Shown here one piece after another: positions 11,718 to 21,925 of a stretch of DNA of 64,000 nt (its first letter is position 1; every line of letters starts with the position of its first letter). The stretch covers positions 12,436,867 to 12,500,866 of the forward strand of contig NC_092348.1 in NCBI RefSeq assembly GCF_963676685.1, read 5' to 3'. The translations under genes were made by a program, and so were the position numbers. Under the pieces are notes generated by a model, which made no database searches, had not been told where the DNA came from, and saw nothing but the letters and a program-made list of their open reading frames with translations. The DNA comes from Mytilus edulis (taxonomy: Eukaryota; Mollusca; Bivalvia; Mytilida; Mytilidae).

Positions 11718-11961
11718 AACTTACTCAAATATTCTAATGATTTGAATGTTATGTATATATATCAATGAATTTATTTTTCTTTTGTTCTACAGACAGTTTA
11801 TAGTTAGTATGAATAGTGCATTTACATAATATGTTAGAAACTGTAAGCTTTGTAATATTTGTACTGTTTGTTCTTTGTGAGGGCCTCAAGGTAGATTAAC
11901 GAAAGCTAATTGAGTCACCCTCTGTAAATAAAGTCATTACTTTCTTACTTACTTATTTACT
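11718..11961 (+). other. Outer LINE 3' UTR and ACTT-repeat tail
   Basis: 244 bp with no reading frame. The end has CTCTGTAAATAAAGTCATTA followed by ACTT/CTTA repeats that stop at the flank shared with 32,190. Confidence 0.75.
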
Positions 11962-12469
11962 TAATTCTCCCATACCTTATGTATAGTGTTAACTTTGAAA
12001 AAATAATCTGATTGATCACGTTCAAAAACTAAAAAAAAATCTGACTAAGAAAGAAAAACCATAACCCTCCGCCGCCGCCCCTTGAAGTTAAATGGTTGCT
12101 CCCTTAGGGGCAATACCATTTCCCTTATGAAGATTTTTACGGCAGATTTACCAGGATAAGCCCGATTGCTACTTCCGGTAAAGACTCATTCGCTTCATTT
12201 GATCAGCTGCCGGTGTTATATGATATCTATCCTCCACAAGCCAGTTTTATCCCAGAGCGGGGTAGGAACCTCTACTTTACACTTCTTCTATCCCCTGCTT
12301 TAACTATAATATATATAGTTATACCGACTCTTCAAAATTCAAGAGTCTATCCTAAATTGAGGTAAATTGTACAGTTTCGAATCCTAAAATCACTGAAGAG
12401 ACATTAATTGTCGAAATCCGAATATGGAGTACCCATTTTTGCACCTCAAGTTTGCGGTATACCTAATTA
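11962..12469. repeat. Right part of the dispersed segment interrupted by the LINEs
   Basis: TAATTCTCCCATACCTTAT onward matches 32,190-32,466 (TTGATCGCGTT, AGGGGCAATACCATTTCCC, CCGATTGCTAC, CAGCTGCC). Similarity fades after about 12,246. The rest, to the start of the minisatellite, has no gene and carries the ribozyme-like module at 12,393. Confidence 0.8.
12380..12462 (+). repeat. 75-bp conserved module with a hammerhead-like core (copy 1)
   Basis: CTGAAGA (12,393-12,399), a GACA/TGTC stem with loop TTAAT (12,400-12,412) and GAAA (12,413-12,416) follow the order of the hammerhead ribozyme core; position 7 of the core tolerates any base. The flanks, including GTTTGCGGTATA, recur at 27,615-27,702. 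Stem III is weak (TCC/GGA), and the pair expected to close it is not met, so a functional ribozyme is doubtful. It is more likely a decayed retroelement module. Confidence 0.45.
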
Positions 12470-13150
12470 GATAACAAGTACAATAAGTTTATAGAATATG
12501 TACAATATATTATAGATAGAATACGTAGAAGAGGTTATATAATATGTACAAAAGGTTATAGAAAATGTAAAATTGGATATATGGTATGAACAAGGGTTAC
12601 AGAAAATATACAATAGGTTATAGAAAATGTATAATAGGTTATGAAAAATGAACAATCAGCTATAAAAAATGGGTAATATGTTATAGAAAATGTACAATAG
12701 GTTATAGAAAATAAACAATTGGATATAAAAAAATGTACAATAGGTTATAGAAAATGAACAATAGGTAATAGAAAAAGAACAAAAGGTTATGAAAAATGAA
12801 CAATTGGATATAAAAAATGTACAATAGGTTATAGAAAATGAACAAAAAGTTATAGAAAATGAATAAAAGGTTATAGAAAATGTACAATAGGTTATGAAAA
12901 ATGAACAATTGGATATACAAAATGTACAATAGGTTATAGAAAATGTACAATAGGTAATAGAAAATGAACAAAAGGTTATAAAAAATGAACAAAAGGTTAT
13001 AGAAAATGTATAATAGGTTAAAAAAAAAATGAACAATAGGTTATAAAAAAGGAACAATATATTATAGAAAATGTAAAATAGGTTAAAAAAAATGAACAAT
13101 AGGTTATAGAAAATGAACAATATTTTATAGAAAATATAAAATAGGTTATA
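12470..13150. repeat. 21-bp minisatellite, block 1
   Basis: Degenerate tandem copies of a 21-bp unit close to GGTTATAGAAAATGTACAAT plus A, with variants (GAACAAAA, GGATATA). Because 21 is a multiple of three, the reverse strand stays open over long runs and would read as a repeating seven-residue FYNLLYI pattern. That is a consequence of the repeat and not evidence for a gene. Confidence 0.9.
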
Positions 13151-13591
13151 TGGGGACGAAGTCCCCTATTACAGTAGAAAATTCAATAAAAAAAAAAAAT
13201 AATCTAAAAATCGGGAAAATTTCCCGAATTTTTCATTGTACTAATGAACTCAAAATCGTTCAAATTTTTTTGTCGCGTTTTTGAATTTCCGGATCTGCGC
13301 AGAAATCTTCTTCCGTTTCCGGTCTTGTTTACATGAGACTTTTAATAAAATGTATATTTATCAGTCTAAGAAAGGAACTAATACTAATTCATTTAAAAAA
13401 ATGTTTGTTATTAAAAAAACGTTACCTAATGACAGCGTTTCTTTGTTTACATTGAATATGACGTCATAACTTTAATAACGTCACAATTAAAATCCCTAAT
13501 AACAGAACCAAAATCGGAAACGTTACGGTATTTCCGTTTCTCTTTTTAACATTGTTGATTTAAAAAAAAACAATCATAGACTTCGTCCCCA
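13151..13591. mobile_element. Hairpin-ended inverted-repeat element splitting the minisatellite
   Basis: 441 bp bounded by TGGGGACGAAGTC and GACTTCGTCCCCA, a 13-bp terminal inverted repeat. The left end is itself a hairpin (GGGGAC-GAA-GTCCCC). A second internal palindrome is CGGGAAAATTTCCCG (about 13,211-13,225). There is no transposase frame. Sequence on both sides is the 21-bp minisatellite or its edge, so this is an insertion. No clear target duplication was seen. Confidence 0.65.
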
Positions 13592-13609
13592 TTCACAGGT
13601 AATGCCTGC

Positions 13610-15105
13610 CTCATATTAGAAAATGTACAATGTGTTATAGAAAATAAAAATGTACAATGTGTTATAGAAAATGAACAAAAGGATATAGAAAATGAACAAT
13701 ATGTTATAGAAAATGTATAATAGGTTATAGAAAATGTACAAAATGTTATAGAAAATGAACAATATGTTATAGAAAATAGAAAATAGGTTATAGAAAATGT
13801 ACAATTGGATATATGGTATGCATAATAGGTTATAGAAAATGTACAAAAGGTTATGGAAAATTAACAATCAGCTATAAAAAATGTACAATTTGTTAAAGAA
13901 AATGTACAATAGGTTATAGAAAATGTACAATAGGTTATAGAAAATGAAAATTATGTTATAGAAAATGAACAAAAGGTTATTGAAAATGTACAATAGGTTA
14001 TAATAAATGAACAAAATGTTATAGAAAATGAACAATTGGATATAAAATATGTACAATAGGTAATAGAAAATGAACAAAAAGGTATGAAAAATGAACAATT
14101 GGATATTAAAAATGTACAATAGGTTATAGAAAATGTACAATAGGTAATAGAAAATGAACAAAAGGTTATAGAAAATGTACAATAGGTTATAAAAAATGAA
14201 CAATTGGATATAAAAAATGTACAATAGGTTATAGAAAATGTACAATAGGTAATAGAAAATGAACAAAAGGTTATAGAAAATGAACAAAAGGTTATAGAAA
14301 ATGTATAATAGGTTATAAAAAATGAACAATAGGTTATAGAAAAGGAACAATATGTTATAGAAAATGTAAAATAGGTTATAAAATGAACAATAGGTTATAG
14401 AAAATGAACAATATGTTATAGAAAATGTACAATGTGTTATAGAAAATAAAAATGTACAATCTGTTATAGAAAATGAACAAAAGGATATAGAAAATAAACA
14501 ATGTGTTATAGAAAATGTATAATAGGTTATAGAAAATGTACAAAAGGTTATAGAAAATGAACAATATGTTATAGAAAATAGAAACTAGGTTATAGAAAAT
14601 GTACAATTGGTTATATGGTATGCATAATAGGTTATAGAAAATGTACAATAGGTTATGGAAAATGAACATTAAGCTATAAAAAATGTACAATATGTTAAAG
14701 AAAATGTACAATAGGTTTTAGAAAATGTACAATAGGTTATAGAAAATGAAAATTATGTATTAGAAAATGAACAAAACTTTATTGAAAATGTACAATAGGT
14801 TATAATTAATGAACAAAAGGTTATAAAAAATGTACAATTGGATATATGGTATGTACAATAGGTTATAAAAAATATACGATAGGTTTTAGAAAATGTACAA
14901 TAGGTTATGAAAAAAGAACAATTAGCTATAAAAAATGTACAATATGTTATAGAAAATGTGCAATATGTTATAGAAAATGTACAATAGGTTATAGAAAATG
15001 AAAATTATGTTATAGAAAATGAACAAAAGGTAATCGAAAATGTACAATAGGTTATAATAAGTGAACAAAAGGTTATAAAAAATGTACAATTGGATATATT
15101 TTACA
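13610..15105. repeat. 21-bp minisatellite, block 2
   Basis: The same 21-bp unit as block 1. Larger repeats are visible: the segment starting GAAAATAAAAATGTACAAT recurs about 800 bp apart (13,640 and 14,445). This points to duplication of multi-unit blocks as well as single units. Confidence 0.9.
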
Positions 15106-15395
15106 TGAAACTAATCGTAGGCAGGTTTACTATACGCGACGTTTGGTGTGAGCATGTCCTAAGTTTCAAATCAATTAAAATGCGTCAGTGAGCTACATTT
15201 AAAGTTGCAACTCGCTCTAACATGAATTAAGAGGGTTTATCTTTTCTGACTTAACTGTTTTGATGTATTTCCTAAAATAAATGCATTTTGATAACATCCC
15301 CATTTGATGATGTTTCTCCATGCAATTTTTATATATGTATAAATAGATATAGTATCGATTTGTATATATGTTTCACTTTGCATATTTCAGTTTAA
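15106..15395. other. No gene seen; diverged transposon end at left
   Basis: 15,106-15,165 resembles the right end of the TAA-flanked element at 18,961-19,024 (TACATGAAACTAAT, then GTGTGAGCATGTCCTAA versus GTGAACACGGCCTAA), so it may be an older copy of that end. The rest holds no recognisable feature except a pyrimidine stretch and AG just before the next ATG. Confidence 0.4.
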
Positions 15396-15902
15396 ATGGT
15401 TAAGCCAATCAATATAGCAAATTCCAGCTCTCACAATGTATATGTGCAAGTAACTAGTGACATACCATACAAGACGGCAAAAGGGGTTGAGATTGGTGGA
15501 AATGCTGTTATGCTTGGAGGAGCAAACCTTCGTGTAAATAATGAAAAAGAATGGGAATTACCTGATAAAACGGGTTATACTTACGTGAATAGATATTCAT
15601 ACATGCAATTTTTTCCCGACGCTAAAAAAAAAATATGTTATGTTACTATCAAATTGAATCATAATGACAATCTGTGTATATGCGCAAACCATCCGCTGAA
15701 ACTCGATCATTGAATAATTATAACCCAGGACTGCTATGTGCGCAATGCAAAAAAAGGTCAAATATGGGAAGACGTAAATGGCGAAAACCACGATCCAGCA
15801 AATCGAGGTAACCTTAAAGACCTACCAAAGAATTTACATTCTACTGTTGTTGGTGTAATCGGCGCCGGACGACTACCAAATAAAAGCTGTTCTGTTTTAT
15901 AG
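15396..15902 (+). pseudogene. Unrecognised protein, 168 codons, with one in-frame TGA
   Basis: The ATG at 15,396 follows a splice-acceptor-like TGCATATTTCAG, so an upstream non-coding exon is possible. The frame reads MVKPINIANSSSHNVYVQV and so on to LKLDH, where TGA (15,711-15,713) stops it after 105 residues. The same frame then stays open for 62 more codons (IIITQDCYVRNAKKG ... LPNKSCSVL) to TAG at 15,900-15,902. The codon content on both sides looks protein-like, with mixed polar residues and no repeat. The simplest reading is a gene with one nonsense change, or an assembly error. I do not recognise the family. There is no signal peptide or membrane segment. Readthrough or selenocysteine cannot be excluded, but nothing supports them. 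Confidence 0.55.
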
Positions 15903-16981
15903 GCCACCAAGAATTGAACTAGAAGACCCACATTATAATACCCAATGGGAATACAATTTGCTTTCACGATTACGAAATATCATGTATCTATTAAACTATG
16001 TGTATATTATATTATTAAACAGTATGATACAATAAGGCCGTGTTCACATTGAGCTAAACTGTGTGTGGTGTACTTTAGTGTACTCAACCCTTAAACTAAC
16101 CTTTATTTCGTTCCCATTGATACAAAAATCAATGATTACATGTAGTTTAAAACAGGTTTTGACTACATGCAGTCAATAGTCTATGTAGGTTTTTTTTGGG
16201 ATTATTTGTACACAAAACTAATTTATTAAGAACGTGAGTTTAACAATATTATGTATATTTAAAGGGGCATTAGCTTCGAGATATAAGCTTTTAGCACCCA
16301 GTTTGGTTAAATTTAGTCAAAATAAGATAAGAATTATCCCTGAATTGAATGATTCGTTTGCAAGTGAATAATTCGACCCAATTTAACTCCTTAACCAGAA
16401 ATTAGTTACGCATGAATTATACGCATGAATTATGCGTGTTCAGTTATTAAAAGAAAAAGAATGTCAACATTGAAAGTGAAACAATGGTAAACCATTTGAT
16501 TGACTGATCGATCCACAAAAACTCATTCTTACACAGGTTAAAACGAAGGCTAACGTATATTTTAACCTATCTTATAGAATCAAACATTTTTTCTTTTTAT
16601 ATATAGACCTAGAAAAAGCCAATTGCACGAGTTCGCCATCTATTTATATTAGGGATGTCAACTCGGTGAAGATTTACTAATCGAGTACTCGTGAGATTTA
16701 CTCGTGGAAAAAATTTCTACAAAACGGAAATACAAAATTAAATTCTCCTTTTACGTATTGTGGGTCGTTGTCTTATGGACTTAAAACCCTCAACATTATT
16801 ACCTTGGGCTAGATAATAGTCCTAGGAATTGTATACCATAATTAAGTTCATTTACTACATGTACTAATCATGTAGACTGACAATAATCTAATTAATTGAT
16901 AAAAAAAATATCTATAGAAAAATGTTTACTCAAACAGAGTATTTGTGAATCGTAAAAAAACACATTAAATGATCAACAAAG

Positions 16982-18296
16982 GGTAAGTAAGTAAGTACGT
17001 AAGTAAAACTTTATTTAGATTCGCTATATTGACAAACATACTACAACATAAGCTCTAATGAGCTTTTTACCGAATATAAAAACATATGCAATAACAAATA
17101 AAACAAGGCATGCACCATGCAAATAAATTGTAATAAAACAGCACCACTTTTAACTCTAGCATATACATGTATCTTGCTAATACTAAAAACATATATATGA
17201 AGCACTAAAACATGAATAAATTTTTTTTAAATTTGCAGCTAAAAATTTTCAGTAAATAATTTAAAGTAAAAACTTCAACTCTTGTAATTATTAAAACGTA
17301 AAAACAAAATTTCAATTGCAATGCAAGCTGTTTGCAGCATAAATAATGTATCACAAATTACCTGCAGGCAGAGCAAAACCAGTCCGTTGCACTCCAGGAC
17401 TGAACAAGACTTCTAAAATGTGTGAAGCTGTTAACAGTTCTGAAATGGTTTGGTAAACTATTCCATTAAGAAGCAGCAGCAAAGCTAAACGATTTCTTTC
17501 CATATGAGGTAGATCTTACCTGTGGTATTTCCAAAATGTTACAGTATCTAAAAGAATATTCAGTGTGTTTAATGTGAAGTAAATTTTGTAAACATAAAGT
17601 AGTCAAATTATTTAAAATTGTATAAGTCTCAAGTCCCATTGTCCTGATGCGTCTCACTTGTAGGGTTGGTGTTCTCAAAAAGAGTTTCAGAGGATGATAA
17701 ATAGTCGTCACATACGAATCTTAATGTAAGATTATTCAATCTGGTTAAAAATGATACAATTCTCTTGAGAACATTCAGCTGTTGTGATGCCTTTCTACAC
17801 AAGTTACTTATATGTGCATCAAATTTTAGTTGGTAATCAATATCAATTCCAAGTAACTTGACAGTTTTTTCACATGATAAAATATTTTGCTGAATTTGGA
17901 TAGGCGGAATTTTTGCAAAGGTTCTTTTCCCTTCAGCAATAATTTGAAATTTATCAGGATTTGCCTGCATCTTATTTTCTTTGAACCAATCAATCAGCAG
18001 AGACTCTAATATAGATATAAGATGGTCATAATTAGGACTGCTAAAAGACAGTATTGTCGTCAGCATAATTGTATAAGGTACTATGTTTTACCAAAATAAA
18101 AAAAAGATATCATTTATAAAGACATTAAACAAAAGAATATAGAACCTTGGGGTACCCCCTCCTTTTGGATGATAGCCCAGATACTCAGAACACTGTTGAC
18201 CTTAATTTGCTGTTTTCTGTCAGATAGATATGATTTTAACAAATATACAGAATGTGGAGGAACACCATATGCGCTAATGTATCAAATAAAATATCA
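16982..18296 (-). mobile_element. 5'-truncated LINE inside the hAT element
   Basis: In reverse orientation, with a 3' tail of GTAA/AGTA repeats (16,982-17,005) and a truncated 5' end at 18,296. GGTAAGTA occurs at 16,982-16,989 and 18,297-18,304, a likely target duplication that merges with the tail. It encodes the C-terminal half of a reverse transcriptase. The tail type resembles the outer LINE at 1,505, but the protein differs. Confidence 0.8.
17340..18296 (-). pseudogene. LINE reverse transcriptase fragment
   Basis: Read on the minus strand in several frames: GVPPHSVYLLKSYLSDRKQQ, then GVPQGSI (RT block B), then from 18,066 to 17,629 SLLIDWFKENKMQANPDKFQ, KTVKLLGIDIDYQLKFDAHI and LKRIVSFLTRLNNLT (RT palm end and thumb). 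A further frame, 17,711-17,466, holds the C-terminus (RTPTLQVRRIRTMGLETYTI). The catalytic YADD block is not readable because of a deletion or frameshift near 18,070-18,120. It is a dead fragment. Confidence 0.8.
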
Positions 18297-19021
18297 GGTA
18301 AGTATTCGATACTTGGTACTACCTGAAGCGATACTCCTTTTGTATTCGATACTCGGTACTACCCAGATATACTCTAGTACTCGTTGACATCCCTAATTTA
18401 TATTAATATTTATGTTTATATCGGGTTATATAACTGTCGGCAGTCTTCGGAGGTCACCTCTATAGTTAATTAAATGGCGTCTTGATTTAAATACACACAA
18501 AATGCTGACACATATTATAGAGCCCATGCATTGTATTGCTTCTTATAAGATACCAATCATTCATTTTCGTGGAACGTTTTTTTTTATTGCTTTATATTTT
18601 GTTTTCAAAAACATACAGGCACTTTTTTTAAAACTCAACGTTGAAACCCACAGTCCTCCTTTATCAATGGAATCAAATGATTTGTTTCACTTCCTTCCGG
18701 AAACAAATATATGTTTTTCTTAACAAGATATTTGAATCCAAACAATTTATCAACCCCCGCCCCCACTCCCCTCCAAAAAAAATAAAAAAATAAAACAAAT
18801 GATTTTCTAAAAAAAGTATGAATTTGTCTGTACGTTATTGATACACACTTTTACAGAGAATTTGTAATTTAATTTTATGTAAAGTACAAGTAAATTACCT
18901 GTACATGTTGTTTACGGGTAATCAAAACCGATGTTCAAAAGAGAATGTGAAACCAGGGTTCATTACATGAAACTAATTGTTAACAGTTTTACCGTATGCA
19001 AAGTTCGCTGTGAACACGGCC

Positions 19022-20856
19022 TAATAGACATTTTCAGAAACTAGCGATAACAGTTGACGAAAAACAAGGGATCCTCTTAAAATAAAAAAAATAAGCCTTT
19101 ATATGCATAGTAAAATTAAAAGATATGTTTTTATCATGTAAATAAGTCTTTTCGACGACACTCAAATGCAGAAAAGTATGGTCACAATAGATGTGAATTG
19201 CCACGAAGTCTCCATAACTCTGTGGGTTTTTTTTTGTTTTTTTTTTTAATTATCCGATGATGTGACCAACCTCTACTCTATAGTGTTTAATATGTCTGTT
19301 TAATTCTCTACACCTCCTCTGCATATTCTGGGGTTTGTCTTATATGTAAGGTGTCAATAATGGAATTCTATACGGATATACTTTGTCGCCTAGCAAAAAC
19401 AGCTCAGTCGGGAAAGGTAATTCTTGTCCTATATTTCTCATCAACATATATTGCTGATGCTGAAGAAATCCACACCCAACATAACATATCATGTCTTCGT
19501 TCAATATTACAACTTGAGTGTAAATGCAGTGACAATGTCTGTGTTCTGAGAAATACTGTTCCTGTGGTTCCGTTATCGGCCACAAACTTTACGTCGATAG
19601 CCTGACTGCAAACGGAAGTTTTGTCGATTAATATATTGATATAGGATCGTGTCGAATACACATTTTTGGATAAGCGCTGATTATCAAAACAAACTGATAC
19701 ATTATTACGAATCCATTTGTTTAATCTGCATCAAACACGATTAGTTTTCGCACTATTTTCAATGTATGATGTTGAAAATATATCATCAGCAATAGTCCAT
19801 TTGCCAATTACCGATTTGATTCTGTTATTACACACTTTTTAAACAAATTTCTTCCCTTTGTCAATCGTAGACTGGTTCCATATCAGACAAAATTGGCTTT
19901 TGCCAATGCAAAGCATGATGAATTGAAAATGATATATCGGCGGTTTAACTAATTTTTCATAAAAAATAATTTCTGATGTCAAAAGTATTTAGATTAACAA
20001 CAACTTAATGTAATTAAAAGTTTTGGAAACCTTAAAGATTACTCACATTACACACAAGTAAATTTGCTCGTTCTGCTAGCTCTCCATTATAAATGAAAAT
20101 AAATGTCCCCTATAAGGGAGACAACTGAAAGAGGGCTCTCTAATTTTAGGGTCAAATACGGGAATTGGCAAATAGCCTATTGATTTACATATTATAAGAA
20201 TAAGATGTAAAAAGATCAACTCATTTTCTGTACAGTGAAGAAAGAAAAAAACAGAAGAAAAAAACGGATAAAAAAAACCCCAAAAACCCAGCGATCTCTG
20301 ATCGACTAAAAAGGAATCAAATATGAAGGCGAAGCATAATTTCCATGGTGTGAAGGCCGAACACAGTATCAACATTTTCAGGACTTGGATCAGGCGCACA
20401 AAACATGCGACGGGGTTTTACTAATCTAATTAGATACAAAAAAAACTCCCTTATTCATGGTTTTAGACGAAAGGAGTAGTTCCGGTAAGGGCCGATTTTG
20501 GCCTCGATTTTGAAGTTCATCTGACGGATGATTTTAGACACTTTTTAAAACACCTAAGTGTCTATTTCAGTTGATTCAATACGTTAATGTGAAAGCTTTT
20601 AACTGATTTACATTTACTCATTAACACGCTCCGATTCTAGCTTAAGTAAGAAAAATCTATCAAATATGCCAAAAATGTCACTATTCAGATGGTTTTTGTC
20701 AAAAATGATAGTGGCCGTATCCTTGTTCATCCACAACCTTTATATATATTATGTTTATCATAAATTACTACTTGCATTTCAATATTAAGAATGAAAACGA
20801 ATGAGGCCACTTTCATTTAAGACGGAAACCGTCTAAAATTTAACTAAAATACTTAA
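19022..20856. other. Mostly featureless; one weakly coding-like patch
   Basis: No gene is recognised. At 19,340-19,661 both strands are open; the minus strand (19,661-19,404) reads IDVKFVADNGTTGTVFLRTQ and so on, with several Cys, and could be an exon relic. No splice sites or family match support it. The rest is AT-rich with homopolymer runs. Confidence 0.35.
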
Positions 20857-21925
20857 GCCTCGGTCAGAGTTTTGAAAATGCTCAAATTTTTCCACCGGAC
20901 AGAACGGACGTCGACGGATAAACGTACGCTTAACGGGCATGCAACAGATATGGACTGACGTCTAACGGATAAGAAAGGACGTCTAACGGACATGAACGGA
21001 TTGAAAAAAGTTATCCGTTAGCTCGTTAGGCGTCGTTCGAGCTATCCGGTAAGGTATGACCTTATCCGGTTATGACCTTACCGGATAGCTCGAACGACGC
21101 CTAACGAGCGTACGTTTTATCCGTTGACGTCCGTTCTGTCCGGTGGAAAATTTTGAACGGACGTCCAACGGATAAAATGTCCGTTTAACGTCCATTAGGC
21201 GTCTGTTTTGTACGGTACTCGTCCGTTTCGTTTCCGTTTTGTATCCGTTACGTGTCCGTTAATTATACATCCGTTGGAGGTCTGGAAGATAAATTCACCA
21301 ACGGACGTTTCACGGATAAAACGGATGAGAAACGGACTTCTACCGGACGTATAACGGATAAAACGGATGATGAACGGGTCTGAAACGGATAAATGCCAAT
21401 TGAAAATTTCGCGTCTGAAATGCCAATTATTGGTATGTCAGATTTCTTAAGGTTCATGAATTCTTATTATTCATAATCAATCTTAGAGTATAGGCACGTC
21501 TTCACAATCACGCAGTTCTTATTCAGGCCAGACACTGCCCTTTGGCGGATTTTTTGAAGAACAAACCAAAACCAGTTACACAGAAACATTTTGAATATTT
21601 ATGCGATTTACATGTATTATTATTGTCGCTTTTGATTTTTCCGTAAATCTTGTTCATCCGTTTTATCCGGTACGCTTCCGTTAGGTGTCCGTTTTATGCG
21701 GTACTCGTCCGTTGGATGTACGTTCGACATCCGTTCTGTCCGGTACGTTTCCGCTTCTCGTACGTTGCACATCCGGTGTGTGTCCGTTATGCATCCGTTA
21801 CACGTCCGTTTTATTCGTTCAGTACACCAACGGACTCCCAACGGATAACAATTTTGTCAACGGACAACTTTTATTTTCATCCGTTAGGCGTCCGTTCGTG
21901 CTATCCGGTAAGGTGTGACAGAGGC
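20857..21925. mobile_element. TAA-flanked inverted-repeat element packed with CCGTT/AACGG motifs
   Basis: The ends are GCCTCGGTCA (20,857-20,866) and TGACAGAGGC (21,916-21,925), one mismatch apart as inverted repeats, flanked by TAA at 20,854-20,856 and 21,926-21,928. The interior holds dozens of short CCGTT or AACGGA motifs in both orientations, mostly forward CCGTT on the right and AACGG on the left and centre. The motifs resemble the subterminal sequence next to the right end (CCGTTAGGCGTCCGTTC). No transposase frame is present; open frames here are products of the repeats. Confidence 0.75.
21022..21108. repeat. 34-bp perfect inverted repeat with 19-bp spacer
   Basis: CTCGTTAGGCGTCGTTCGAG and the following 14 bases (21,022-21,055) are exactly mirrored at 21,075-21,108. 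Each arm resembles the right terminus of the surrounding element (GGCGTCCGTTCGTGCTATCCGG at 21,888-21,909), ending in AAGGT-TGAC. This is consistent with two element ends joined head to head inside one element. Confidence 0.85.

Larger units (their letters stand above)
1505..11961 (+). mobile_element. Outer LINE (CR1-like, esterase ORF1), split by the inner LINE
   Basis: A near full-length non-LTR retrotransposon. It has an ORF1 region (1,692-3,277), an ORF2 with endonuclease and reverse transcriptase (3,323-3,961 and 9,245-11,717) and a 3' UTR. The 3' end is a CTTA/ACTT microsatellite tail (about 11,938-11,961), typical of CR1-related elements. The boundaries come from comparison with 32,180-32,210, where TAAT joins directly to the right flank; TAAT occurs at 1,501-1,504 and 11,962-11,965. 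Without the 5.3-kb inner insertion it is about 5.2 kb. Frameshifts and stops show it is dead. The CR1 assignment rests on the GVPQGS/YADD reverse transcriptase, the esterase ORF1 and the tail. Confidence 0.85.
16650..18395. mobile_element. hAT-type element with 8-bp target duplication
   Basis: The ends are TAGGGATGTCAAC and GTTGACATCCCTA, a perfect 13-bp inverted repeat of the hAT type. They are flanked by ATTTATAT at 16,642-16,649 and 18,396-18,403, an exact 8-bp duplication as hAT transposases make. The interior near both ends is rich in GAGTACTCG/CGATACT motifs, probable subterminal binding sites. No transposase frame is present; most of the interior is an inserted LINE. It lies inside the TAA-flanked element. 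Confidence 0.88.
16036..19021. mobile_element. TAA-flanked inverted-repeat element (PIF/Harbinger-like ends), host of the nest
   Basis: The ends are GGCCGTGTTCACA (16,036-16,048) and its exact reverse complement (19,009-19,021), flanked by TAA at 16,033-16,035 and 19,022-19,024. Three-base TAA/TTA duplications with such ends are known for PIF/Harbinger and related groups. Subterminal sequence is also inverted (TTACATG near both ends). No transposase frame is visible, so it is non-autonomous. About 1.75 kb of its 2.99 kb is the inserted hAT element. Confidence 0.75.

Noticed and set aside
12656..14711. Reverse-strand proteins of 80-160 residues rich in Tyr, Phe, Asn and Leu
   Set aside because: They are translations of the 21-bp minisatellite, whose period keeps the frame open; no start context or non-repeat coding sequence supports them.
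15711..15713. TGA as a selenocysteine codon
   Set aside because: No Cys-aligned redox motif around it and no SECIS-like element recognised downstream; nonsense change or error is simpler.
19340..19661. Coding exon on either strand
   Set aside because: Both strands are open with Cys-containing frames, but there are no splice signals, no family match and no reason to prefer one strand.
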